Position numbers and translations under genes: made by a program
Shown: piece by piece, positions 16,655 through 25,318 of the stretch
Numbering within the stretch: the first letter of the stretch is position 1
How the letters are laid out: each line of letters begins with the position of its first letter
Notes under the pieces: generated by a model
The model's input: the letters and a program-made list of their open reading frames with translations, nothing else
What the model was told of the DNA's origin: nothing
Databases searched by the model: none
Assembly: GCA_903844895.1 (NCBI GenBank)
Contig: CAIMVM010000019.1
Coordinates: 1 to 32,584 of the forward strand
Direction of reading: 5' to 3'
DNA from: an uncultured Pseudomonadota bacterium
GTDB taxonomy: Bacteria; Bdellovibrionota_B; Oligoflexia; Oligoflexales; CAIMVM01
Length of the DNA: 32,584 nt

Positions 16655-18841
16655 CTAAGAAGCTAAGAGTTTCCCTTCTTTATCCACAAAGGCCATAGGG
16701 ATATTCCATCTTCTAGCAAGTTCCACGAGAGACTTCTTATCAATACATTTAAGATAGGCGTCCATAGGTTCTATGAGCCCGTCTTTTGCGAGGGTTAGGA
16801 GGCATTCGTTAAGTAACTGATTTCCTGCAGCTTTTTGGGTTATCATGGTGTTCTGAATGAGATGGTTTTTGCCTTCCCGAATATTGCTTGAGACAGCGTC
16901 ATCTACTACTAAGATCTCATGGGCCGCAACCCGTCCTCCACCAATTTTTTTGATGAGTGTTTGAGCCACCACTCCTTTTAGACTTGAAGCCAGCATGGTT
17001 CTAATTTGAGACTGCTGGTTTGAGGGGAATTGATCAATAATACGGTCAACTGTTGAAATTGCCGTATTCGTATGGAGAGTGCCAAATACCAAGTGGCCAG
17101 TCTCAGCGGTTTCAATCGCAATTGCAATAGTTTCCAAATCTCTGAGCTCGCCAATGAGAATGACATCAGGGTCTTCTCGAAGTGCTGCTTTAAGTGCTCG
17201 TTTGAAGCTAGTCGTGTGTTTTCCCACTTCCCTTTGATTGACTAGGCACCTTTGTTGGGGGTGAACAAATTCAACGGGATCCTCAATTGTTAAAATGTGC
17301 TCATGACGTTCTTTGTTGATTTTGTCAATCATGGCAGCGAGAGTTGTAGATTTTCCAGAACCTGTGGGACCTGTTACTAGAACGAGACCTTTGGTAAGGG
17401 CACAGAAATCTGTTATAGCCTTGGGGAGATTTAACTGCTCTGCGGTTAAGATCTTAGCGGGAATTTGGCGAAGCACGGCGCCTACTCCATAGCCATCTCG
17501 AAACATATTTACCCTAAAACGCCCGACACCAGGCAGTTCGTAGGCAAAGTCTGTGTCATTTGCGCTTGAAAACTCTTCGCGATTTTTAGGTGGCATAATC
17601 GGAAGGAGATAGCGCTCCATGGTCGCAGCATCTAGATGAGGCATGTCCTGGCGCTCAACTTCACCGTCGACGCGGAGCACGGGAGGCTGGGTTAAAGTTA
17701 AGTGCAAGTCAGAAGCTTTTTTTGCCATCATATGCCTTAGAAGGCTATCGATAGGAAAATCTGAAGTTCTAACCACAACTTTGTCAGGGTCATTGGCATC
17801 AAAAATAATGGGTTTATTTTCTTGGGCAGCCGAGGGCATTGCAGGGGCTGACGACTCATTATAAGCAATAGCCTGTGGTGAATGAGCTACGCGATTAGCT
17901 GATGTGGGCGATGCAGACATGGGGGCGGCAGAGCTTGGAAACGTAGGTGACGGCTTATTTTCTGAGGTTGCGACCTTAGGTTCACTTACCTTTAACGGCG
18001 GGGAGTTGTCCTCTGGCGGCAATGTGAATTGCATGTTCGTGTTTGCTACTTGAGATTTTAGGGGGACAGGAGCCTCGGGCTGCAAAGAGCCGGATTGTGG
18101 GAATGGCTTAGGTATTGGTGCTGCCAGACCTTGGCTAAGGGGGGTTGGGTTTATCGGGCCTGGGGTAGGGGCATGTGCGGGTGACAATCCAGTAGAGGGG
18201 GAAGGATTGGCGCCAGGATTCAACAATGACGTGAAGCCTTTGAGTCCAAGGCCCTCCCCATCAGGATCGCTGTTTGCAAGGCCTTCGGGAGCTTCCCCGG
18301 GCATAAAAGCCACTTGCGACATGCCCGTAGGATTAAAGGATCCAAAGGCGGAATCTCGTTTAGAGCCAACGCTTTTAAGATCTACAAGCTCTCCAGGCTT
18401 AAACGGCAATGGTGGCGCATCAGGATAGGGGCTCTTTCCAGGATCTGAAATTTTGGACGGCTCTTCGGAAATAGAAAATCGACTTTCGTTTTCATATTCC
18501 GTCTGCCACTTTGTTTTGAGATCTGAAAACTTTTGATCTCCGGACCCCGGAAAGCAAATGGCTAGCTGCCACCCTTTTCCATGCTTCCAACCGAGGACAT
18601 TCAAGTTTCCTAAGCCTGCGATATTTAAAATGCCATGGGTCGGAGCTCCCGCATCGAGAGTATCCTTGGAAGTTGCAAATAGAAACCCGAAGACATCCTC
18701 TAAAAAACTCTTCGTAGTAAGCGCACCAAAGTTTTTTGAGCCTGTGGGAGTATCTGCTATGGGCTCCTTACCTTCTTTGAGGTAGACGCAGCTCACCTTT
18801 TGGGCGATGGATTCTTTAAGAAGGGATTTGAATTGTTCCAT
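16655..18841 (-). CDS. pilT: PilT-family ATPase with N-terminal extension
   Basis: 728 residues, about twice the usual PilT length. The C-terminal ~360 residues are a complete PilT-type secretion ATPase: KKASDLHLT and PGVGRFRVN in the PAS-like N-domain, Walker A GPTGSGKST (491-499), Asp box ILTIEDPVEF, Walker B DPDVILIGELRD (557-568), His box GHLVFGTLHTNTA (582-594) and a SNIREGKNH motif like the PilT AIRNLIRE segment. Such ATPases power type IV pilus retraction. The first ~115 residues look like a second, degenerate copy of the PilT N-domain (AQKVSCVYL; AGLGNLNV), followed by about 230 residues rich in Pro, Ser and Ala. The fourth gene of the operon, 22 nt after the protease gene. Family certain; coupling to pili or to another surface machine is open. 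Confidence 0.92.
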   Translation of the reverse strand: MEQFKSLLKESIAQKVSCVYLKEGKEPIADTPTGSKNFGALTTKSFLEDVFGFLFATSKDTLDAGAPTHGILNIAGLGNLNVLGWKHGKGWQLAICFPGSGDQKFSDLKTKWQTEYENESRFSISEEPSKISDPGKSPYPDAPPLPFKPGELVDLKSVGSKRDSAFGSFNPTGMSQVAFMPGEAPEGLANSDPDGEGLGLKGFTSLLNPGANPSPSTGLSPAHAPTPGPINPTPLSQGLAAPIPKPFPQSGSLQPEAPVPLKSQVANTNMQFTLPPEDNSPPLKVSEPKVATSENKPSPTFPSSAAPMSASPTSANRVAHSPQAIAYNESSAPAMPSAAQENKPIIFDANDPDKVVVRTSDFPIDSLLRHMMAKKASDLHLTLTQPPVLRVDGEVERQDMPHLDAATMERYLLPIMPPKNREEFSSANDTDFAYELPGVGRFRVNMFRDGYGVGAVLRQIPAKILTAEQLNLPKAITDFCALTKGLVLVTGPTGSGKSTTLAAMIDKINKERHEHILTIEDPVEFVHPQQRCLVNQREVGKHTTSFKRALKAALREDPDVILIGELRDLETIAIAIETAETGHLVFGTLHTNTAISTVDRIIDQFPSNQQSQIRTMLASSLKGVVAQTLIKKIGGGRVAAHEILVVDDAVSSNIREGKNHLIQNTMITQKAAGNQLLNECLLTLAKDGLIEPMDAYLKCIDKKSLVELARRWNIPMAFVDKEGKLLAS

Positions 18842-18863
18842 GTTGATCCTCCAAATCAGTAGG

Positions 18864-19925
18864 CTATGTATTTTCGAAGTTTAAAGATTTAGTCCCAGAG
18901 CTTTTTCGAATTCTTGCAAAGTGCACCCAAAGTGGCAATCCTAGGAATCCTAAGGCTAGCATCGCGGAGGCACTACCGAAGCCACTTGACGAAGAGAGGC
19001 CTGCCTGAAGGGAACAGCCGATCCCTTTAACTTTGTTCTTCTTGACTTGTCCTGAATCGGCAACACTTTGGAGTTCGTATGGAATTTGATTTAACAAGGC
19101 CTCTGCAAAGGCTGCCATGGTAGCCGTGTTGTCTTTGCGGGAAATGCCCTTGCCGTTTTCAACTATCGTGATCCCCCCCCAATTGATGCCAATGACTTGG
19201 GACGTATCAGCATCAACCAAAGCAGAACCACTAGAGCCCAGATCCAAATCACAGGTGTGTCGCAAAGACACCTGAAGAACCGCGTCCAATTTGATGTCAT
19301 CAGGACTAAAATTTCCTAAAATTTTGCAATCATTGATGGTAAGAGCCGCTACCGGTAAGGAAACATCACCTTCAGCATCTTTAGCGAACCCGCCCACTCG
19401 CGCTGGATGGTGAAAGATGAGAGCCTTGCGTCCTAAAGGATCCCCTTTAAAGAAAGACAAAGATTGCGCATCTGAAGGCGGTTTTTCTTGTAGTTGAAAA
19501 ACCCCGACATCAATTCTTGGATCCGTGCGCAAGCTGCCCGGAAGACATTTGACAAAGGGAGCTTTGCGGCTATTCTCACTAGTAAAATCAAAAAAGACGC
19601 GCGTGTCTTTACAAGCCTCCGGGATGAGAGTGTCTAACTTGGAGCCATCAGCGCCTTCTTGGGCGAAGCAGTGGTGGTTGGTGACGACATGAAGCACGCC
19701 GTCCTTATTTTTAATCATGCTCCCTGTACAGAATATGGATGAACCATTTGTTTTTCGCGTTGCGATGACGACCGTTGCTTTCCTCACGTCAGGGATATCA
19801 TTTTTTTCAGAAACAGTGGCGATGTCATTCTCTCCCAAAATATAAGCGACTCTGGAAGTTTGAGATTTTGGTCTACAATTCCAGGTAAGAGAAACGATCA
19901 AGGCAAGCCCAACTATCCTATTCAT
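18864..19925 (-). CDS. Trypsin-like serine protease with MYXO-CTERM-like C-terminal anchor
   Basis: 353 residues. The N-terminal signal MNRIVGLALIVSLTWNC has a poor lipobox (TWNC), so lipidation is uncertain. The S1 triad is visible: TNHHC (His85), RIDVGV (Asp139) and DLGSSGSALV (Ser232). The tail has GIGCS (Cys304), a Ser/Gly-rich stretch, a hydrophobic helix (about 319-335) and a basic end ARIRK. That order, Cys then helix then basic residues, is that of MYXO-CTERM-like sorting tails. ATG 19925 lies inside the end of the upstream gene (8-nt overlap) with AAGGAA seven bases upstream. Third gene of the operon; it could mature or regulate the TPR proteins, but that is a guess. Confidence 0.86.
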   Translation of the reverse strand: MNRIVGLALIVSLTWNCRPKSQTSRVAYILGENDIATVSEKNDIPDVRKATVVIATRKTNGSSIFCTGSMIKNKDGVLHVVTNHHCFAQEGADGSKLDTLIPEACKDTRVFFDFTSENSRKAPFVKCLPGSLRTDPRIDVGVFQLQEKPPSDAQSLSFFKGDPLGRKALIFHHPARVGGFAKDAEGDVSLPVAALTINDCKILGNFSPDDIKLDAVLQVSLRHTCDLDLGSSGSALVDADTSQVIGINWGGITIVENGKGISRKDNTATMAAFAEALLNQIPYELQSVADSGQVKKNKVKGIGCSLQAGLSSSSGFGSASAMLALGFLGLPLWVHFARIRKSSGTKSLNFENT

Positions 19926-20883
19926 CAACGGTTCCTTTTTTTTCCATATCAACTACGACTTGTCTAAAGAACGAATCCGCTTTTTGACGGATGAGCGAGC
20001 TGGGATTCTGCGCGTAAAATCTTACTTTTCCAAGAGCTTCCCGGGCGCTTTTGAGGTCATTGCTTGACTGGATATGCCAAAGAGCTAAATGGTAGTAAGC
20101 TACGGGACTCTTACTTTGGATGGCGCGGTCTAAATAGGTCTTTGAAGTGTTAAAGTCTTTTGCCCGTCTAGCTGCAATACTAGCTCCTAAAATTGCTTGC
20201 AAGCATTCGTTACAGCGCTCTGAGGTTTGTTCAAAGATAGAAACAGCGCGCTTCGAATTTCCAGTTTCTAAAAGGAGGTGGCCAAGGTTTAGTCCAGCCG
20301 CAATCTCCTTGGTATCGCCACTAAAAGCTGACTCAAACAGTTTTTTTGCTTGTCTAAGATCTTGTGGGTCGTTGCCCCGCTTCATCAATGTCAAGCCGGA
20401 AATATTCAGTGCGACCGTGTTATTAGGGTATTTTTCGATGAGCAGCTTCGCATAGAAAGCCGCTTTTTCATGGCGCCCCTGCAGATAGAGACTGGTAGCA
20501 AGTCCCTCGAGGCCTTCTTTAGATGCCGGATTTCTAGATAGGAGATCTCTTGCAGATTCTTCTGACTTCTCATTTTTGCCAGCAACCATCTCTGCCTCAA
20601 CTCGGTCGCGTGACACTTCCGACGCAGTCGAACGTTTGAGCCATTCTGCATCCGAGACACCAGCATTCATAACAGCACCCTGGTCGCCAGATTTAAGAAC
20701 CAGAGCATTTTCCACTTCGTTAGAAGAAGAGCCATTTTGGTGTACACAAGCAGAAATGGCGAGAACCATCAAAGCCAAACAACCGTTGCGGGTAGGCAAG
20801 CTTCTACGGGGGGACTTATGCCGCCAAAAAAGGAACTTGTCATCGGCTGATTTGAAAAGATAGTGTTGATTAGTTTCTTGCAT
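19918..20883 (-). CDS. TPR-repeat lipoprotein
   Basis: About 321 residues from the ATG at 20883, which overlaps the upstream TAA as TAATG and has AGGAG eight bases before it. The hydrophobic segment ends in LAISACVHQ, a good lipobox, but the n-region before it is unusually long (about 37 residues) and basic. Downstream are roughly five TPR-like helix pairs (for example ASKEGLEGLATSLYLQGRHEKAA, NTVALNISGLTLMKRG, IAAGLNLGHLLLETGNSKRAV). TPR lipoproteins usually scaffold envelope complexes at the outer-membrane inner face. A 987-aa TPR protein is encoded immediately upstream. Confidence 0.85.
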   Translation of the reverse strand: MQETNQHYLFKSADDKFLFWRHKSPRRSLPTRNGCLALMVLAISACVHQNGSSSNEVENALVLKSGDQGAVMNAGVSDAEWLKRSTASEVSRDRVEAEMVAGKNEKSEESARDLLSRNPASKEGLEGLATSLYLQGRHEKAAFYAKLLIEKYPNNTVALNISGLTLMKRGNDPQDLRQAKKLFESAFSGDTKEIAAGLNLGHLLLETGNSKRAVSIFEQTSERCNECLQAILGASIAARRAKDFNTSKTYLDRAIQSKSPVAYYHLALWHIQSSNDLKSAREALGKVRFYAQNPSSLIRQKADSFFRQVVVDMEKKGTVDE

Positions 20884-23846
20884 TATTTCGCTCCTTTCGT
20901 GATCTGAAGTTGGACGTAGCCTTTTCCTTCCGAGCCCGTAACTGGCTCGAAGTTCCAATCATTGGAGGTGCGCCAAATCACATCAAGTGCTGTGGTGGGA
21001 TCCGACTCTCCGTCGATCACAATGTCGTAAGCTTTTTTTTCAGAACTAATCATAAGAGCAGAAATACGGTCCATAGCTGACTTTTTGTAGGCGTTATAGG
21101 GCACCGTTTCCTCATCTCCCAGAGTTGGATTGATATTTATGTCATTCAGGACTGGTAAAAATTCGGCACCCGTGTTTGAAATTGTAATTAGAGCCAATGC
21201 ACAGTATGCCGTTGGTCCTATGTCGCAGACTGTTTTCATTCTGCGTTCATATGCAGCGAATTCGTCTATCTTGGCTTTCAAAGCGGCCTTAGGATCTTTC
21301 AAAGTAATGTTATTGACAGTGCTCATCATGGCATCAATGGGCACAGCCTTAGCGAGGGTTAAGCGCATCTGAGCGGATTTTTGAACGAAGAGGTAGTCGT
21401 CTCCAGAGAGGGCGGATACTTGGGATTCAAGCTTAGAAACTCCCGCCAGATCGTTTTTTTCACTCAGGTACTTGGCTTTAGCGCCAAAAGCATCTGCCTT
21501 TTGCCAATTATTTGGATTTTTTCTCAGAACTGTTTCGGCTGCTGCAAATGCTGAAGAAGACTTACCATAATGTTCTTCCAGATATAGAATCTGGTAGCTA
21601 GAGTCTAAATCCTCTTGTTTTGAGAGTCGACCCGTTTGTTGGTGTTCCTTAATCCTTGCTATAGCGAGTCCATAGCGTTCGAGACCAATTAAGAGCTGAA
21701 TGAGGCGACGTCTGATAGCTAGCCCCTTATCGGATTTGCCATCTCGGGACAGATAGTTTCCTGAAAAAATAAGGGAGTAGGGCTCTTGAGCCGCATCTTC
21801 TGACCACTGAAACGCCGTGGCATTAGCAATTAGCCACTCATTAGAGGTGGGAAATCTTTTGGTCATATCATGGGCTCTGACGATGGCGTCGACATAGCGA
21901 CTTGTCTTATGTAGGGACAAACTTAAGAGCCAAAGCGCGTGGTCTTCGTTGGGCTTGGCAAAAGCGTCGACGTATTCGGTTAATTTTAGAATAGCTTTTT
22001 GAAAGTTTGAGGTTGCATAGGCCGCAGAGCCGCTTTCGTAAAGTGCTAATGCTAAAAGATCATTAGAAGACAGATTTTTCCCATTAGCTTTAGGATCTAG
22101 TCGGGCTTTAACAAGAAGCCGAGCAAGTCCTTCGAGGTCTTCCCAATTTTTTGCATTTTGATAGGTTGTTAGCATCGTCCATGCGGCATTGTTGGCATGA
22201 ATCCCACTAGTGTACTTTTGAAGCAGCTGATTCCATAATTTAAAAGCGACGAGGGTTTCATTTTGAGCCATGGCGATCAACCCGCTGTGGGCGGCAAGAC
22301 CCCAGTTTTCAGGCTGTTGGGTAAGCGCATCCCCATAATATTTACGGAGCAGGCCGAGTTCAGAAGGAACTTTAGCTTTATTCTTAAACCAAGGAGCCTC
22401 TTCGCTCCAACCAGCAACTTTGCTTTGAGATTTAATAGCAAGACCATAGAGCCGTATCTTGTTTTCTTTCTTAGTAGCTATATCGCCAGCCGCATTTTGT
22501 CTAGTCCCCGCATCTTTGTTTTGACCCATTCCTTGGTAAAGTACTGCTGTGAGCTCCAGTATTTCTGCTTTGTGATCTGGACTCGGTTTCGTTTTTGCAA
22601 GATAGCGGTCGGCAAGAGGAATTACCAACCTTCCTGCTTCGGGTTGCTTCTTAGCTTTCATGGCTTCGACTTTGATAAGGGAGAGATACTCTTGAGTCAG
22701 GCTAGGAGCTCTTTCTGGCGTTTTTTCCGTATCTATTTGTCTTGATATTTCAGCTTCTAATGCTACAAATTGATTTGATTTCATCCAAGATGCTTTATGC
22801 CAAGATAAAAGTCTTATGCGCCAGGGAGTTTTTGAGGGTAGTGAGTCTTCAAGGTTGCGGGCTATTTTAATCGCATCAGCAATTTGTCCCTTTGAATAGA
22901 GCTCAAGAGAGCGTCTTTCATGGATAGCCGCAATTGTGTCTGTATTCTTTATAGCAGCCGCGTCAAAGGGAAGGCTAAACCAACTGTCTTTGGGGTCTGC
23001 AGTACGCCATATCCAAAGAACTTCGTTGATCGTTTTCTCACGAATAGACTTTGCAACTCCCGCAAGATTTTTTACAGCATCATTGAGATACTTTTTGTAC
23101 AAAGGATCTGGATTTCTCAACTTTGAGTTGTCATGAATACCAGCTAATGCTCTAGCAGTGACAAGATTTAACTGAAGTTGAAACGCCAAATTGGATTTCT
23201 GATACACATCTTTTTTGGATTCGATAAATTCTTTCAGTCTTTTGGCATCTCGAACATAGACATCGCTTCGAAGCCGATCATATGTGACCACAGCCATAGA
23301 TCTATAGCGGATAGAGTTAGTTGCTTTTTTATGGGCTGACAATTCCAGGAAAGTCTGTTTGGAGATGCTGGAATCTGGGCTGTTTGCCGCAATCAAGAAT
23401 TTAAATTGACTGAGACGCTCTGGGTTGTTCTGGTAGGCTGTCGCAAGAAGGTAGAGGATTTTTTCTTTCTTCATTTTAAGTTGGGTAAGTTCAGCATCTT
23501 GGGCTGCCGTCACTACGGCTCCAGGGATTTTTTTAAATTTAACGTCTTCGATGGCTTCCCCAGCCCGTATGATCTTTACAAGAATATCTTCTAACTCAGC
23601 AGGGGTCCTTTTCTTGTCTTCATCGGCGTCGTTTTCCGATGCTTTGACTTTATCTAAGAGGTCTCCGATATCAGGGGGAGAGGTTTCTTCTACTAAGCTC
23701 GAGTTTCCATCGCGAAGGCCTAGAAGAAACAAGTTTTGATCCCTCGTAAAACCAGGAAGCGATAAAATGGGAGTTTCGGCGTGTACCGCTTGTGAACTCG
23801 TCAAAAAAAGATAAGTGGAGAATGCTAAAAGGATACGTATGACCAT
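20883..23846 (-). CDS. Large exported TPR-rich protein, first gene of the operon
   Basis: 987 residues. The N-terminus MVIRILLAFSTYLFLTSSQ ends in VHA-ETP, a good signal peptidase I site. The rest is almost wholly helical with many TPR-like pairs (for example ALALYESGSAAYATSNFQKAI, ALWLLSLSLHKTSRYVDAI, GLAIRRRLIQLLIGLERYGLA). A short region near the end has two Cys (CDIGPTAYC). It is presumably a periplasmic scaffold. ATG 23846 has AGGTGG five bases upstream and directly precedes the signal peptide; an upstream in-frame start at 23876 would spoil the signal. I recognise no specific family. Size and pairing with a TPR lipoprotein recall the GltD/GltE pair of the Myxococcus gliding machine, an analogy only. 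Confidence 0.85.
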   Translation of the reverse strand: MVIRILLAFSTYLFLTSSQAVHAETPILSLPGFTRDQNLFLLGLRDGNSSLVEETSPPDIGDLLDKVKASENDADEDKKRTPAELEDILVKIIRAGEAIEDVKFKKIPGAVVTAAQDAELTQLKMKKEKILYLLATAYQNNPERLSQFKFLIAANSPDSSISKQTFLELSAHKKATNSIRYRSMAVVTYDRLRSDVYVRDAKRLKEFIESKKDVYQKSNLAFQLQLNLVTARALAGIHDNSKLRNPDPLYKKYLNDAVKNLAGVAKSIREKTINEVLWIWRTADPKDSWFSLPFDAAAIKNTDTIAAIHERRSLELYSKGQIADAIKIARNLEDSLPSKTPWRIRLLSWHKASWMKSNQFVALEAEISRQIDTEKTPERAPSLTQEYLSLIKVEAMKAKKQPEAGRLVIPLADRYLAKTKPSPDHKAEILELTAVLYQGMGQNKDAGTRQNAAGDIATKKENKIRLYGLAIKSQSKVAGWSEEAPWFKNKAKVPSELGLLRKYYGDALTQQPENWGLAAHSGLIAMAQNETLVAFKLWNQLLQKYTSGIHANNAAWTMLTTYQNAKNWEDLEGLARLLVKARLDPKANGKNLSSNDLLALALYESGSAAYATSNFQKAILKLTEYVDAFAKPNEDHALWLLSLSLHKTSRYVDAIVRAHDMTKRFPTSNEWLIANATAFQWSEDAAQEPYSLIFSGNYLSRDGKSDKGLAIRRRLIQLLIGLERYGLAIARIKEHQQTGRLSKQEDLDSSYQILYLEEHYGKSSSAFAAAETVLRKNPNNWQKADAFGAKAKYLSEKNDLAGVSKLESQVSALSGDDYLFVQKSAQMRLTLAKAVPIDAMMSTVNNITLKDPKAALKAKIDEFAAYERRMKTVCDIGPTAYCALALITISNTGAEFLPVLNDININPTLGDEETVPYNAYKKSAMDRISALMISSEKKAYDIVIDGESDPTTALDVIWRTSNDWNFEPVTGSEGKGYVQLQITKGAK

Positions 23847-23888
23847 AGAACCACCTAATGCGAGAGTTTCTCTCAAATTCTAGCAGCT

Positions 23889-23908
23889 TTACCTAGATTA
23901 ATAGGTAA
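23889..23908. promoter_or_regulatory. Perfect 7-bp inverted repeat in the leader of the TPR-PilT-phosphatase operon
   Basis: TTACCTA, loop GATTAA, TAGGTAA. It lies 43-62 bases upstream of the ATG at 23846 and downstream of the predicted -10 box, so it is placed as an operator or 5'-leader hairpin. Confidence 0.45.
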
Positions 23909-23932
23909 GTCTCTTATTATCAGTGGGTTGCG

Positions 23933-23938
23933 ATTATA
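23933..23938 (-). promoter_or_regulatory. Candidate -10 box of the five-gene operon
   Basis: An exact TATAAT on the minus strand, giving an expected start near 23926 and a leader of about 80 nt. There is no good -35 box 16-18 bases upstream, so activation by a regulator would be expected if this is the promoter. Confidence 0.35.
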
Positions 23939-24095
23939 GATGGCTCGGCAAATTCGACTTAGCGCGAACTCCTAGCAGAATGCAAACTCCTAATAGGCGG
24001 CTCTAATTAAGCGATTATTATGCAAAAAACTAAATTATTGAAGTTTTGCACGCCCCGCCTCCGAGTCTTCAAAGTCATTATTAGAGGAGACCATC

Positions 24096-25028
24096 ATGAA
24101 GCGAAATATTTGGTGTGCAATGGGAATCGTAACGGGGTTAGTAGGTTGTGGAAATATGCAACCTGAGGATTATTTAAGAGCTGATTTACTTAAATTGGGA
24201 TTTATTCCCTATGAGGCGCCTATTGCGGAAGCGGGAACTGGAACTCTGGTTGGGGGTTCCGCAAAAGCAATGAATATCTATGCAGGTCCTCAGCGGTGTT
24301 TTCCGGATATTGATCCTCAGACGCAAAAGAAAAATGACATTCGGGCCTTAGCGGCTATCGATCTTCCTTCTAGAACTTCATCTTATAGAGTCTCAGGAAA
24401 TGCTCGAGTTGGTCTGGTAAGTGCGCTTGGAAAAGGAAATTCGCCTGTTAAAGCTGGTGTTCAATTTGATAAAGCACAAACCATTGAATTCAGTTATTCT
24501 GCCCCCAAACGTGAATATTTGGACGCCGTAAAACTGATTTCATTTTATCGAAACTCTATGCCAGAAAACTATATGGATCCTAAGACTGGCACTATTCAAA
24601 ATGCTTGTAAAGATGCACTCGACAAATTAGGTTATATTAGAGAAGCCCTAGTGGTTGATGGCATGTCGTTTAAGTTTTTTTCGGCAAGCGGTGGCGCGAT
24701 TGATTTGACTGTAGTCGACCCTAATACTCTTTTAGAATTTGGTTTTGGTACCACTTGGCAAGTTTCCCAAAAGTACGAGCTAAAAGTTTCTACAACAAAG
24801 TATATTGGTTACAGAATGGGGCAGCTGAAGCGTGAAAATGATGGTGTGTCATTTTGCACAGCTAATACTGTAAAAAATGATAGGTACGAACTTAAGTGCG
24901 AATCTCTAGATCCAGATCCAGTAGTAAGAGCGTTAGGCTTTGCGGGAGCCACAAAGGTACAAGGCTCGAAGCCTTCTTTCCTAAATGGACTCAACAAATT
25001 GGTACCTTTGCAAGCTGTTTATAAATAG
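24096..25028 (+). CDS. Lipoprotein of unknown function
   Basis: 310 residues with a signal ending in LVGCG (lipid Cys18) and GAGGAG seven bases before the ATG. The rest looks like a globular, beta-rich domain with five further Cys (CFPD near 69, NACKD, SFCTAN, LKCES), possibly disulfide-bonded. I recognise no family. It is divergent from the TPR operon across 249 bases, so the two may share regulation, and a hairpin follows it. Confidence 0.8.
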   Translation: MKRNIWCAMGIVTGLVGCGNMQPEDYLRADLLKLGFIPYEAPIAEAGTGTLVGGSAKAMNIYAGPQRCFPDIDPQTQKKNDIRALAAIDLPSRTSSYRVSGNARVGLVSALGKGNSPVKAGVQFDKAQTIEFSYSAPKREYLDAVKLISFYRNSMPENYMDPKTGTIQNACKDALDKLGYIREALVVDGMSFKFFSASGGAIDLTVVDPNTLLEFGFGTTWQVSQKYELKVSTTKYIGYRMGQLKRENDGVSFCTANTVKNDRYELKCESLDPDPVVRALGFAGATKVQGSKPSFLNGLNKLVPLQAVYK

Positions 25029-25063
25029 CTTCATTTAGAGAACTTACTTTTTAAAATAACCTG

Positions 25064-25095
25064 AGAACTGGCTCCTAAAGAAGGCCAGTTCTTTT
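25064..25095 (+). terminator. Rho-independent-type terminator after the 24096 gene
   Basis: A perfect 9-bp stem, AGAACTGGC (25064-25072) and GCCAGTTCT (25084-25092), with an 11-base loop, followed by a short T-run. It starts 35 bases after the stop codon. The T-run is short, so efficiency may be moderate. Confidence 0.65.
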
Positions 25096-25135
25096 GAGTT
25101 CCATTTCGGGGAGTGGGTCAGAGCACATGGCCCAT

Positions 25136-25158
25136 GGGTGTCAAAAATGTTGACACCC
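25136..25158. promoter_or_regulatory. Perfect 9-bp inverted repeat, possible operator or second hairpin
   Basis: GGGTGTCAA, loop AAATG, TTGACACCC, lying 160 bases before the metalloprotease gene. The right arm contains TTGACA, a consensus -35 hexamer on the plus strand, but only a poor CTAATG lies 17 bases on. It could bind a dimeric repressor, form a hairpin, or both. The 290-base gap holds no gene. Confidence 0.45.
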
Positions 25159-25318
25159 GCCTCAACGGAGCGCTAATGCCACTTCTAAATTCCCCTTAAC
25201 AGCCCCCTAATCCCCTTATCTTATTACATTTAGGCATTGGATCGGAACTTGAAGGTGTCAAGAGGTTCTGAGCTTCGGCTTAGAATTACTTTCTTAAGTT
25301 TGGGATTTTGGGGGCTAT

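Noticed and set aside
24096-25028. Gasdermin-like or other pore-forming fold for the orphan lipoprotein
   Set aside because: Only a vague resemblance of the first 50 residues; there are no diagnostic motifs and no neighbouring caspase-like protease.
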